Below, piece by piece: positions 1 to 10,870 of a DNA stretch of 43,423 bases. A model generated the notes under the pieces. The model worked only from the letters and a program-made list of their open reading frames with translations. It ran no database searches and was not told where the DNA came from. Position 1 is the stretch's first letter. Each line of letters begins with the position of its first letter. The position numbers and the translations under genes are program-made. The stretch covers positions 1 through 43,423 of the forward strand of contig JAKSYS010000534.1 of the NCBI GenBank assembly GCA_022925895.1, in the 5' to 3' direction. The DNA comes from Fragilaria crotonensis (Eukaryota > Bacillariophyta > Fragilariophyceae > Fragilariales > Fragilariaceae).

Positions 1-114
1 GTAAAGTGTGGTGCTGCGAGTACTGTACTCGTAGAATCCGTATTAGCGCTGTTACAGTACGCGTGCCGTAGTACAGTATAAATTTCAAACTTTGTCGCAG
101 GTGCACATACATGA

Positions 115-152
115 GGCCGGTCCTTATAGAACGACAAAACAGAAACAAAACT
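115..152 (+). repeat. Left TIR of Harbinger element
   Basis: Begins GGCCGGTCCTTATAGAACGA and matches the reverse complement of 4179-4216 at 35 of 38 positions. It runs directly into a hairpin at 134-173. Confidence 0.88.
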
Positions 153-173
153 CCACTTTTGTTTCTGTTTTGT
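134..173. repeat. Subterminal hairpin, left end
   Basis: Perfect 17-bp inverted arms (134-150 and 157-173) around a 6-base loop. The left arm overlaps the TIR. A looser counterpart lies at the other end of the element (4146-4165 with 4180-4198). Such subterminal palindromes may be transposase binding sites; that role is inferred. Confidence 0.8.
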
Positions 174-480
174 TGAAAAGTCGTCCCTTATGGTCAACAG
201 AAACTCCGACATTTATTTATTTAGTTCTGTGGAGCCCAAAAAAATAACCCATTTCCGACAGAAAAGGTTTTTCGATCTGTCGGGATTTCACGACAACAAA
301 ACAGTAACAGAAAGGTTTCTGATGCCTGATTCCCTGATTACAATCAAGCCGCAACCATTCATCGGAAAATTGCCTCTGTCAATATCTTTTACAATTGTGT
401 GTTCTTTTTGTGAAGAAAGAACTTCGTGTTGTTCTGCTCGAGAAGATCTTTTTTATCGGAGACTCAAAAAAAAATGCATC

Positions 481-2166
481 ATGGCTTCTCCTTTCACCAC
501 CTATAGCTTTGCTGACATGTTGTTGTTGCATACTAAGCAGGGTCAAGAGGAGAGCGACAATAGCAGCAGTGATGAGGAAGGTGCCACCAAAACTAATGTT
601 GATTTTGTTGACCGATTGGTCAAGGCGATAATGACCAATTGTTCATCATTAAACACTAACAACAATTCAGTCATCCTCCCCAGGAACACACGCCGCATCA
701 CTACTAGACGCCGACGCCAAAAGCCGAAGAAGAGACGAAAGTATGGCTCTGGTGCAATGATATGGACAAACCCAGTCGATGGTATCTCGTGTCGGCTCAC
801 CCCATACATGTCGCAGTGGTACAATTACTACGTCAAGAACCCACCCCTTGATGATCATCGCTTTCTACGCAGGTTCCGCAGACGATTCAGAGTGCCCTAT
901 TCATACTTTGTTGAGCTTGCTGCTGAGCTTGAAGACACAGAAGATTTCCGAACCTGGAAGCAGGGTTCCACCAACTGCCATGGAGTACCAGCGACGCCAA
1001 TTCCGCTCCTTCTCCTTGCAGTTCTCCGTTACTTGGGGCGAGCCTGGACTCTGGATGATCTGTCCGAAAGTACTTGCACTAGTCAAGAGAGTGTGCGAAG
1101 GTTCCTTCACAAATTTCTTCACTTCGGCAGCACTACTTTGTACCAGAGATATGTCTTGAGTCCGTCTTGTGCCGATGAAGCTCAACAGCACATGGCCGAG
1201 TACTCTGATGCGGGCTTTCCAGGTGCGGTTGGTTCTACTGACGCCACCCACGTCATTCTTGAACGCATTCCAAACAAGCATAGACAATCGCATCTCGGTT
1301 TCAAGTCAACCCACACGGCAAGGGCCTATAACATCACAGTGAACCACCGTCGTCAAATATTGGCAACAACTACTGGCCACCCTGCCCGATGGAACGATAA
1401 GACCTTAGCCATCTTTGATCCATTCATGCAAGGATTGCATGAAGGTAAGATACTAGATGACCTTGAATTTGATCTCTACGAATATAATGACTCTGGTGAC
1501 ATTGTATTGCAGCGGTATCGCGGTGGGTGGTTGTTAGTTGACAACGGATATCTCGCTCGCCCAACAACTGTCCCTCCCATCAAGACAACCAACAGTCGCG
1601 CCGAGATTCGTTTCTCAGCATGGCTGGAGGCACTGAGAAAAGATGTAGAATGCACTTTCGGCATTCTAAAGGGACGTTGGCGTATTCTGAAGACCGGAAT
1701 ACGTATTCATGGCACCGACGGTCCCGACAAAGTTTTTTTTACTTGCTGTGCTTTGCACAACAAGCTGCTTCATATCGATGGATTGCATGCGCAATGGGAA
1801 GACGGTGTAAGGAGTGTTTGGGAAAATGAATACGATAACGATGATGGTGATAATGACATCGAGATGGAGGATGATGAGGATGAAGACATTCCAGATGCTA
1901 TTGTTCGCCTTCGGAATCCTGTATCAGAGCGAAACTACGGGATCGATGAACCCCACAGCAACACCAACCATCAGCAACAACAAGAAGAGCGGGCTCCAGC
2001 CATGAATACAACACCAAGAATTATACCAGCATCCGCTGACGACAACATCATTGTTGTTCGGAAACTTACTCTGGACAACTTCCGTCGTCGGTTGGTAGAG
2101 CACTTTTCCATCGCAGTCGCAAGAAACGAAGTAAAGTGGCCGCGGCGTTTCGGCAACCATAGGTAG
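481..2166 (+). CDS. PIF/Harbinger DDE transposase
   Basis: Transposase of the DDE_Tnp_4 / plant-transposon type, which would cut and rejoin the element's ends in the nucleus. The catalytic triad is visible: Asp in GSTDATHV (codon 1240-1242), Asp in LLVDNGYL (1540-1542) and Glu in DVECTFGILKGRW (1648-1650). Downstream are the family's FFTCCALHNK motif and an acidic low-complexity tail. A basic stretch near residues 68-85 (RRITTRRRRQKPKKRRK) looks like a nuclear localisation signal. The frame is open from an ATG at 190, but residues 1-97 from there read through terminal hairpin sequence and look non-coding, so I prefer the ATG at 481 (561 aa). The frame is unbroken. Confidence 0.88.
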   Translation: MASPFTTYSFADMLLLHTKQGQEESDNSSSDEEGATKTNVDFVDRLVKAIMTNCSSLNTNNNSVILPRNTRRITTRRRRQKPKKRRKYGSGAMIWTNPVDGISCRLTPYMSQWYNYYVKNPPLDDHRFLRRFRRRFRVPYSYFVELAAELEDTEDFRTWKQGSTNCHGVPATPIPLLLLAVLRYLGRAWTLDDLSESTCTSQESVRRFLHKFLHFGSTTLYQRYVLSPSCADEAQQHMAEYSDAGFPGAVGSTDATHVILERIPNKHRQSHLGFKSTHTARAYNITVNHRRQILATTTGHPARWNDKTLAIFDPFMQGLHEGKILDDLEFDLYEYNDSGDIVLQRYRGGWLLVDNGYLARPTTVPPIKTTNSRAEIRFSAWLEALRKDVECTFGILKGRWRILKTGIRIHGTDGPDKVFFTCCALHNKLLHIDGLHAQWEDGVRSVWENEYDNDDGDNDIEMEDDEDEDIPDAIVRLRNPVSERNYGIDEPHSNTNHQQQQEERAPAMNTTPRIIPASADDNIIVVRKLTLDNFRRRLVEHFSIAVARNEVKWPRRFGNHR

Positions 2167-2318
2167 TAGTGTCAATAATAGTAGAGCAGTGAAGCACCGA
2201 GAGTTCTCATACTAGCTTGAAGTTGCCACTTGTTGTACAACGCTCCTCGTCCTGCATCTACTAGTATTAGGAGTCTTCTACTAGGAGTACTACGAGTCTA
2301 AGGGGTAACGTAGTACTA

Positions 2319-3926
2319 CTACAATGCAAAAGACGATTCTACTACGTCATCCTCACCATCATCACCATCATCAGGTGCTTGATATGGTGGCATAGGCGAC
2401 ACTCGTGTCTCAGTCAACTGCTGCGGTGCCTTATCAAGAACACTGGCAATGGTGGCATCAATCAACAAGTCCACATTGTCTACATTCGAAGCCTCCGCTA
2501 CCTCATCATCAATGATCTGTTCTTCTGCAAATGCAAGGTCATCAATGGCTTTCGCCAATTCTTGATTGAGCTTTCGAAGCTCAATGATGTACAATGGTCT
2601 GTTTGGGTCGTCAGCATCAACGGAACTGATAAGGAACTTCTGTTCCTGAATCATTGTTTGTTTCCCGGTCACCTTTTTAAGGTGCATTGCCACAATTCGG
2701 TCATTGAGCTTCGCCTTTGCCTTTCCCTTGTGTGCAAGCCTTGACTGGGCAATGCCAGCAGCCTGAAGGCGTTCGCCAAGAGTTGCGATTGATGAAGTTC
2801 GTTTGCGGTCTTCAGGCACTGAACCGATAGTAGTCCTAGTAAGTCTGGAGGAGTTGTCGTCACCGTCATCGTCACCGTTGTTGTCTGGTGACAGACGATG
2901 ACGCTTGCGTTGAGCTTCTTCTTGCAGTTGCCTGGCTCTCCTTCGTCCAGCGAGCTTTTTTTCAGCGGTGCTGTTGAAAGCTGGAGTCGACGTCATTAGA
3001 AGATCGGATCGATGGCATAGCATGTCGAAGTCTTCAACAATCGGACCCATCAAGGTGAAGACAATGTATCCGGGAAACGTAAACATTTTCGCGGCATCTA
3101 GTATTGCCTGTTGCGCCTCGTTTTGATCTTGATTGTCACCACTACTTACGCCAGCATTTGTAGAACCCAGCATCGCCGTATCGGCTGGAGCAGCATTGTC
3201 AGCATTATGAGTACTACTAGTAGTATTTCTACTACTAGTATTTGCAGAAACGTCATCACATTGCTTTGAAGGATTCAAAACAAAGTACATTTTCTCTCGA
3301 ACAAATTGTAGATAATTGTCGTGGTTCATGCCCGAAGGAAGATTTCCCATTGTGATGTAGTCCCTGTAAGGACTGTCGGGTGCCATCACACAAGACAGTG
3401 CTTTCTTGCCGTTCTTGACAACCTCTTGTGCTCTCGTGTACAGAGTTCGGGGCTTTATATAATCATCGGGGTTTGAAGCAGTAGTATTCAGTTTACTTTG
3501 AAGGAGTAGCGGAAGTGAAATGCCATTGATGCCACCGATTGGAATCGTGATGTGTCCCCCAAGGCAGTGGAGGGATGGTTTCATTACCAAAGAGCTCCTG
3601 GTGGTAGTCGTATTTAATAGTGGTGGGGGGTAAGTAGTATGATAATCATTACGAACAGGAGTCAAATAATCAGAGGATGTTCCACTCCGATAGTAAAGAC
3701 CTCCGAAGATCCCAATTCCTCCAACCAGCTGTTCTGCAAGTCCGATTGAATCTCTGTCTCTCGCATTGCCGTACTACTGTTCTGCAATACTTGCCTCCAT
3801 CATGGTCTTTGTAACCGAATTGCCACTATGATGACACTCTTGATAAGCAACAAAGGCTGCAAAGCCTTGCAGCTCTTTGTGCACAAAGGCACCGCCAATG
3901 AATGGTTGCTGTTTGCTTGAACTCAT
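2319..3926 (-). CDS. Harbinger partner protein (second ORF), one in-frame stop
   Basis: Second gene of the transposon, convergent with the transposase and 152 bp from it. The open part from the ATG at 3584 encodes about 421 aa. The same frame continues upstream through one TAG (3776-3774) to an ATG at 3926, adding protein-like sequence (GGAFVHKELQGFAAFVAYQE), so the ancestral product was probably about 535 aa. It has a basic stretch (RRRARQLQEEAQRKRHR) resembling a bipartite NLS and, further on, a likely coiled coil (IELRKLNQELAKAIDDLAFAEEQ), then an acidic C-terminus. Harbinger partners are usually Myb/SANT DNA-binding proteins that help nuclear import and end recognition; I see no clear Myb repeat. 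Function is inferred from position only. Confidence 0.6.
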
Positions 3927-4178
3927 TGCGAGAACTTGAGCAACAGATTGTGAGAAGTATTGTACGCGCACTAATGTGTACGTATACTAGTGCAAGCAAG
4001 TATGTTCATACTTCGATGCGTAGGAATTTCTTTGTGTTCTTGGAATGCTCTCAACAAGATCTCGATCATTCTGAATTCCTCAATACTGTATATAATGAGT
4101 TTTTTGTTTATGTTGGCTACTGTGGGGGACGTAAATCACACCTCCGACAAAACAACAACGAAAACAGCGTGTCCGACC

Positions 4179-4216
4179 AGTTTTGTTTTTGTTTTGTCGT
4201 ACTATAAGGAACGGCC
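4179..4216 (-). repeat. Right TIR of Harbinger element
   Basis: Reverse complement begins GGCCGTTCCTTATAGTACGA and pairs with 115-152. It is followed immediately by TGA, the right copy of the target duplication. Confidence 0.88.
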
Positions 4217-4952
4217 TGATGTCATGATGTCATATACGGCTAGTATATCATCATATGTACAACGACGAACGGAGCTTCAAGCCTTCAGCACAACATCACT
4301 CGATATGTCACTTTCGGTATCACTGACTTGGGACATCATACTTTGATGCCCCTACCAACGAAACCGAAACGACTGCACTGGATCGAGAAAATAGGTACGT
4401 GACTGGATGGAAACCCATTGTCAATCCGCAAACCACCATGCATGAAATTTTCACTTTTGGTCCGCCGTTTCGTGGTCATGGGCGATTTTCAACTTGAGTG
4501 TCTGCGGTCTTGTTCAATTATTTTAGGGATACCTTTGCTCGTCTTATTCTGCGTATCCCTATTGTTCCGCTTTGTGTCATTTGGTGCACTGTGCACTGGC
4601 CACTGGAGTACTTTATGTAGTGCGGTACTAATACCTCCGCACTCCGCACTGGTGCAACTTTTCTGAGTACCAGTACTGTATACCGGGATACAGAATGCTG
4701 GATACTAATTGTATACGTGTTGCGTCCAAAGCTCTCCAGATGACAGAGAATGCATCATTCAAAATCCGGTCGTGCGCCTCCTCGTCATGCATGTGTAACT
4801 GGAGCTTGGAGTACTCGGAGTGTACTCGTGAATGTAACTGTGACCAACCCTACAATTCTCATTGAAGTACCAGGTATCATCGCATTATCGCTCACAATCG
4901 CCCTTCACCTTTCTGTCAGAGAGTCGCTTCTTTTCCAGTAACATCTGGCATC
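4217..4952. other. Intergenic, no gene seen
   Basis: From the transposon's right edge to the hydrolase start. Contains GTAC/AGTACT-rich patches (4600-4720) typical of this window's intergenic DNA. The open frames here have no recognisable protein character. Confidence 0.5.
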
Positions 4953-7487
4953 ATGTCAACAGCAACTCCCCAGTTGCATAGACAGAAAGAGTTGGAGATG
5001 CATGACGACGCGTCCACTCCTTTGCGTCGATATTTTTCCCGGAAAAGGAAAACAACAATTCGCTTTCGGGATTTGCCGACAGAGCCAGGTTACATTGGTC
5101 ACTATTCCGCCTGGGGTGTCGTTAACTCCCTCATTTTCCTCACCGTACCCGTTGTGTACATTTATATTGCATTCATCCTGCTGAGAGAACTCTGCATGGC
5201 GTTTCCCAACTCGCTCTACGCGAGTATTCACAAATACCTACCTCTCCTTTCGTGGTTGGTCCGAAACATGGAAAAATCATCGCTTCTCGTTGAAGTATGG
5301 TGCGTCATTGAAGGCATATTTTACATATTATTAAAATTGCAAATTCAATGGTTGCAAATGAAGGATCCTCTGGAGGCATCCCTATCTGCAGCTCCCATGA
5401 TGGATTTGACGGAACGCGCTTTGCTGTGGTCGCGCATGATGACTATGATGGACAACCACCAAGAGTCTGGTGACAATACAACAGCAGCGGGAGAAACAAA
5501 TAGTTCGGTGGAGTTTATATCTGGATGGTTCTTTGATGCACCGCTTGATGCCATATCGAGTTACGATGTTCGAGATTTTTTATGCTGGAGCCTGTTTGAA
5601 GGTCGCAATCAAGAGCACTTGACCGGAGAGGAATTGCAGCAATTGGGGGATTTTTGGAAGCTCTTGAACTGATGCTTAGTTTTCAAATCTATGGCGAAGA
5701 AGACGAATTTGATGTCGACGATTGGAAGGAAGAAAAAGAAGGTTGGAAGGAATCGACTCTTCGCCGCGACCTTAACAAGCAGAACGAAGTATTTCCTAAT
5801 GGGACCAAAGGCAAGCGACCCAAGAAAGGTAAGTCACCATCCATCCACAAACCATTGGATTTGGAATTTGTCTCTTACACGACGCCCTCTCCAACCTTTG
5901 TGGCGTAGTATTCAGATTCGACGAATCGTCCGGCGACGAAGAGCCCAATTTCTTTTCAACTCTCTACGAGAATTACAAGCAACGTTACGAACAAGCCCGT
6001 CAGATGCTAGACAATGCCCACCCCGTGCAAGAACTTTGTAACATGATGCTGGAAACCGAAAAGAAAACCATGGCGACCGCTTCCAATATGTATGAAAACG
6101 CCAGTACAACAGCGACACACATGGCAGCGAATGCATACGACACACTGATCGGTACTGGATCTAACATGGACAAGCAATTGTCTGCATTCGGGCATGCCAC
6201 ACAGCAGCAGTGGTCAGAAATCAGCTCCATGACACAACAACAACTGGCAGAGGCATGGAACACCGTAAAGGGTATGAAGGAACGCCTTGAGAAGGCAGAA
6301 TTTCTATCGGGACAGACCAAGCGTCTGAAACAACAGCTCAAGGGCTACCGCGTCTTACTGTTTCGCATGAGGGAAATGTCGTCGTCAGTTCCGTCCAAGC
6401 AGATGGCGAAGATGATGCGCACTATAACAGAATGTAACGAATCTATGGAAAAATTGGAATCGAGAGCGATGGACGTGTTCTTCATGGGTACTGGTTTCTT
6501 AAGGAAGAATATTTTGGGCCACGAGGAACCCAAACGTTATGCAAAATACTCGTCAGATCCTCTGTTAGGTGTGTCCACCTACCCCTTGGGTTGCCATTTG
6601 TTCGTCCTTGGCGCCACCGAGATTCCCTTGCGCATTATGATGGCGAACCGAGGATTTTCAAGACTGTCGACTGGACCGGTAGCGTACTACTATCATCCTG
6701 GCAAATCGCCGGACGACGAAGACAGGACACCGATTGTGTTTGTTCATGGAATTGGTATTGGCCTTATCGTCTACGTATCGCTCATTGATCAGCTGTTAAA
6801 GAGCGGTCGGCCCATCTTTTGTCCCGAAATTCCGTATGTATCAGGCTTTCGACCTTGGCAGTCTCCCAACTCGGTGCTCCCTCCAGCTGTGGTTTGCTCG
6901 ACGATGACGGAAATGCTCGCCAAACACGGTCATTTGAAGGGAACTTTTTGTGGTCATTCTTACGGTACCACGTGGTTGGCCTACATGTGCAAATATGCCC
7001 CTCATGCAATAGTTGCTGTCTGTTTCTTGGACCCAGTCTGCTTCTGCCTCCACATGCCTCGACTCACGAAACAATTTGTCTACCATCGACCGGATCCCGG
7101 CACCGTTGCCTACATGGTCCGAACGGATGTCATTGTTAGTTGGACGATTCAACGCTGCTTTCCTTGGGCATGGATTGCTCTGTTCGCAGAGCAAATTCAA
7201 GTACCTTGCTCCGTATTTCTGAGTGACTGCGACATGCTGGTGCCCTCTCAAAAGGTTGAAGAGTATTTGAGAGGAAGGGTGCTCCTGTTATGGATTTTGC
7301 TGATGTGACGAAGGAGCATTTCTCCTCCAGTGACTTGAATGTTACTGTCTTTCGAGGAGATGTTCATGGAGGGTGGACGGAACGATCAGATACGTGTCCA
7401 ACGATTGCCACATGTGTCGAAGTTCTGTGTGACAAAGCCGATATGCCTTGGTCTGGTCCCAATGCCACCACAGGTACGAACCAATGA
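4953..7487 (+). CDS. Membrane-anchored alpha/beta hydrolase, two 1-bp frame breaks
   Basis: Serine hydrolase of the alpha/beta fold, probably acting on lipid or ester substrates at a membrane. The N-terminal part has a hydrophobic segment near residues 55-80 and a second near 115-135, then an acidic linker. The C-terminal domain shows VFVHGIGIG (oxyanion region), the nucleophile elbow GHSYGT (6952-6969), an Asp in SDCDMLVP (7231-7233 or 7225-7227) and a His in GDVHGGW (7365-7367). An intron at 5829-5908 (GTAAG...GTAG) joins the frames in phase. Two breaks need one base each: at about 5652 in a T5 run (six T would restore the frame) and at about 7275 in GAGGAAGGG. The catalytic His lies beyond the second break, so the gene is either pseudogenised or, more likely, hit by assembly indels. 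Full length would be about 818 aa. Confidence 0.72.
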
Positions 7488-7917
7488 TCGATGTCATTTT
7501 GGCCAAAAATAGTGTACATGCGTTCTCTTTATACATAGAATACAATACTTGTGCCGCGTCGATAAAATATGCTATCTAAGTCAAATCTAGTAGCAACTGC
7601 TGTCTTCGTATTGAGGGCTCTGCAAGTGAATAGCTTCGTCTGGGAAGGGATTCAATCGGAGAGACCATCGATATCAAGTAGTGTATTTTTAACAACAAAA
7701 TGGGCTTTTGGATTGAAGGAGTGTCCTTCAATCCAAGAGGCCATTTATGATGCGGCATGATCGCCTTGAAGGTATCAGCGCAGTGTATCAGAAAAGAATA
7801 CTACAACGCTGAGCCCTAAAACGACAGAGTCCGAGTCTTCTTTGATACAACCCTTGTGTCTTCAAAGAACATTTCATGAAACAACGAAGGAGTACGTAGG
7901 GCAAAGTGAAAAGGAAA
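7488..7917. other. Convergent 3' intergenic region with hairpin
   Basis: Separates the 3' ends of the hydrolase (plus) and importin alpha (minus). Apart from the hairpin at 7705-7739 I see no feature. Confidence 0.5.
7705..7739. repeat. Strong 13-16 bp hairpin
   Basis: Arms TTGGATTGAAGGA (7708-7720) and TCCTTCAATCCAA (7724-7736) are perfect inverse complements around a GTG loop, extendable by three more pairs including one G-U. It sits between two convergent genes. It could form in either transcript's 3' end, or be a very short palindromic repeat. Confidence 0.8.
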
Positions 7918-9839
7918 CTACGGCAACGGCGAGAAGTCAAATCCGCCTTGGTTTTCTGCGCCATTACCCATGCCAAATTGAAATTGATCGCCATCGGATT
8001 GAGGCCGCAAATCAGTCATTTCTTCTTCATCTTCAACACCAAAGTACGTTTCCAAAATCTTGACGCACTTTTCGTAGATGTCGTTGTTCGAGTGCTGCTG
8101 CAATTCTTCAATCTTGTTGAGACCTTCAGCCTCAGAGATGAAGGTTGCCATTTGATTGACACCTGTAGTTTTGGCATCCTCTTCGCCAACCTTGAGGATA
8201 TTTTCCAACCCTTCCAAGGCGATGGTGATAATTTTCGTATCATTGACACCCAACAAGTCACAGAGGGGACGAATGCACCCCTGCTGGACCAAAAATTTGA
8301 TTTGATTCGGTGTCCCACCCGAGGTGGCATTCGAAATCGCCCAGGCTGCTTCCTTTCGAATATCGAATTCGGCGTTGGTCAATAATTGAATCAAAGGTGG
8401 CATAATGTTAGCGTCAATGACACCTTGAATCTGGTCTTTGTTACCGGCAGTGATGTTGGAAATCGTCCAGCAGGCTTCTTTTCGAATACCCTTTTTAGGG
8501 TTGGATAAGAGTGCCAACAGGCATGGAAGTGCATTTGTGTTTATGACAAACTGCGTTTGCAAATCATTTCCAGTAACAATATTTCCCACCGTCCTCAAGG
8601 CAGGAGTTTGCACTGCTGGGGATGGATTCAGCAATAGTTCGACCAATCGCCTGGTCACGCCAGCTTCCAAAACAGCTTGAATCTTATCGTTCGGACCATC
8701 GGATAGGTACGAGAGCGCCCAACATGCATCGGTCAAAACTTCCTCGTCCGGACTGAAAATGAGTTGTGCCAACGTTGGGAGCGCAGGACGGACCATTTCA
8801 AAGTCAGGTTGTGGCTTGCCGCGACAAAAGTTGGAGAGTGTCCAAGTGGCATTGCGGAGCATAGATAGCTTTGAATGATGCAACTGCTGCAGAAGCGGCG
8901 CCATAGCGCCAGCTGCAAAACCAAATCTCTACAAGGAGGAGAATCACCGGCAATGTTCCCCAACGCCCAGACAGCTTGCTCGCGGACATCGTCGTTCGGA
9001 GATGACAAGAGACGAACAAAGATAGGAACAGCACCAACTTCCATAACAACCTTGGTATGGTCCGATGTTCCGGAGGCGATGTTGGTGAGAGCCCAAGCCG
9101 CTTCAAATTGCAGTGCTGGATTATCATCACGACCCAAGAATTCCACAAATCTCGGAACCACGCCAGTGTCAATCACTTGCTGAATAGGCGGGTTCTTCTC
9201 TATCGACAAAAGACGACGAAATTGAGTAGTACATTCAACTTGTACTTGTGGGTCCTGGCCCATGACGCCCGCCACCATGTTCGGCAACTGTTCTAATTTG
9301 GTAACCGCCGCTCGTGAAAGTGGCATCGGGGAGGCTTGAGATCCCTCCCCGATCATGTCGGCATAAGTTCCATCGCCCGATGCCATCAGCATACTGGCAG
9401 CAGCCATACCAGCTGGTGTCATTGGCCCAGACGACACGGGCATTTGACGACGCTTGGCCAAACGATCATCCTTTTTGGTCTTGCGAATTTGCAGCGTTGT
9501 CTCTTCGCGACGGCGGCGGCCTTCTTCGGCATCGACGGTCTTCTTAAAGCCTTTAAGGCGCTGTTGCGGGAAACGAAACAAAGCAATTTGCGGAACGCGT
9601 CAGACCTCAAATAATGACGAAAAGGGAGCAAATAATCTCGGCCATATTCCGTTTTGTGCGTAGAATGATGTGGGGTGATACGATGAGGTGTGACCTAAGA
9701 AGCGTAGACTGCAGTATTCCAGGAGCGTAGAAAATTAAGGTCGAAGTCAACGACTGACTTTTGGTACTCCTACCGGTCCAGATATTGTGACGACGATAAC
9801 TGAATCCAAGGACTTACCTCTTCTTCTTTCGTGCTCATC
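7918..9839 (-). CDS. Importin subunit alpha (karyopherin alpha)
   Basis: Nuclear-import adaptor that binds NLS cargo through armadillo repeats and importin beta through its N-terminal IBB domain. A tiny first exon (9839-9819, MSTKEEE) ends at GTAAGT; a 258-bp intron (9818-9561) ends in CAG; exon 2 opens [14 protein letters not shown] and continues with the arginine-rich IBB ([25 protein letters not shown]). About ten ARM repeats follow with the typical W-A-L-x-N-I and A-W-x-x-S-N signatures, and an acidic C-terminus. Length about 554 aa, normal for the family. One base appears missing near 8912 (CAGCTGG where CAGGCTGG restores the frame), splitting the gene into two overlapping ORFs. For a single-copy housekeeping gene this is best read as a sequence error. 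Confidence 0.92.
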
Positions 9840-10338
9840 TTAATAGCGTTTAATTCAATATCACAATAACTCTGCAATAAGCACAAGGGAAATGAGGAGT
9901 GGCTGTTGCTAGTATCTCCAACGAACGAAAATGCGAAGGCCTTCAATGAGATACTACGAAGTGTGGCAGTTGTGCACCTTACGACTTCGAATACACTTGT
10001 GAGGGGAGAGGCTGTGTGGCAATCACGTAAAAGTCTGTCGTATTCGGTGTGTTTGCTGATTCCTTCCTTCAGATTCCGTATTCAGACTGTTTTCCAGGCA
10101 CTCTGGTAGTAAGCATACAGTACGAGTACTCGTATGTAGGAACTGGTACTCCGAGTACATGTATGTCATATCGTAGGGCTTCGCGTGAGAGCCTATGTTG
10201 CCTATTCTCACGATTGCCGACATGGTTGCTATTGTAGCATACGGACACACTCGGAGGATGAATGTAACGAGCATCACTCGGTAGACGAATGAAAGTACTC
10301 GCACCTCGGAGTGCAAATACGATGAACAAATGACGCCG
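9840..10338. other. Intergenic, GTAC-rich; no gene seen
   Basis: Upstream of importin alpha and of the decayed small-protein gene. Between 10110 and 10170 there are repeated GTAC and CTCGTA words. A short inverted repeat CGTGAGA/TCTCACG lies around 10173-10200. Confidence 0.5.
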
Positions 10339-10776
10339 ATGATTAATCTTTCCCTCCGCATGCCGAGACGTGCGCCTACGCTGTTGATGAGTTCCTTTTC
10401 GACGGGATGACTATTCATTGTGTATACTGCGTTGTGGTGTTGCCATCATGCCGAAGTGCAATCCACGCCTTGGTGGTACATGTGAAACGGTGCCACACAC
10501 AAATTTTCAAAATTCATTGAATTTACTTTAGTTTTGGTCGTCGATTCCTTTCCGCTGAACGAGTCTCCCAAGAAGATCGTTGTCCAACGCTGGGTCGGCG
10601 CTTCCATCGCTGAAAGCCTGACCAGCGTTGTGTTCGGTGCTGGCCTGACTGGGCTGGTTACACAATATTTCACTTTTCAAGACTCTACGCAGGGCAACCA
10701 AATCATGTTGACGAAACAAAAGGAGTTGGAAGAGAGGCTAACCAAGCAGGAGCAAAAAATAGTCACGTCAGGATAG
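10339..10776 (+). pseudogene. Decayed copy of small mitochondrial-type single-TM protein
   Basis: Homologous along its length to 16999-17424. Exon 1 (ATG at 10339) starts MINLSLRMPRRAP, but where the intact copy has the splice donor GT (17050-17051) this copy has AT (10387-10388), followed by the same GAGTTC. The acceptor AG (10530-10531) is kept. Exon 2 has two extra bases relative to the intact copy, one T just after the acceptor and one A near 10560, so the conserved C-terminal part (hydrophobic segment, then TKQKELEERLTKQEQK) is in a different frame. Changes at the donor and in frame together suggest true decay, although assembly indels could explain the frame changes. Confidence 0.65.
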
Positions 10777-10870
10777 TGTCGTTTTAATTACGTCTGGTAC
10801 AAATGTGTTGGTGTACGTTCAACGAGTTGTGACTTTCATCCAACCTGCCAATGAGAGTTACCATGACAAC

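Larger units (their letters stand above)
115..4216. mobile_element. PIF/Harbinger DNA transposon, near-complete
   Basis: The 38-bp ends at 115-152 and 4179-4216 are inverted copies with three mismatches. The element is flanked by TGA at 112-114 and 4217-4219, which fits the 3-bp target duplication of PIF/Harbinger elements. Inside are a DDE transposase (plus) and a second convergent ORF (minus), the usual two-gene plan of the superfamily. The clean target duplication and similar TIRs suggest fairly recent insertion. The partner ORF carries one in-frame stop, so present activity is uncertain. Confidence 0.88.

Noticed and set aside
190-480. N-terminal extension of the Harbinger transposase from the ATG at 190
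   Set aside because: It translates element-end repeats and hairpins and lacks protein character; ATG at 481 preferred.
5912-7251. Long antisense frames opposite the hydrolase and similar antisense frames opposite other genes
   Set aside because: They mirror codon structure of the sense gene and show no domain features.
7279-7330. Possible 52-bp GT-AG intron explaining the second frame change in the hydrolase
   Set aside because: The sequence it would remove reads as good coding sequence in the downstream frame (GAPVMDFADVTKEHF), so a one-base indel fits better.
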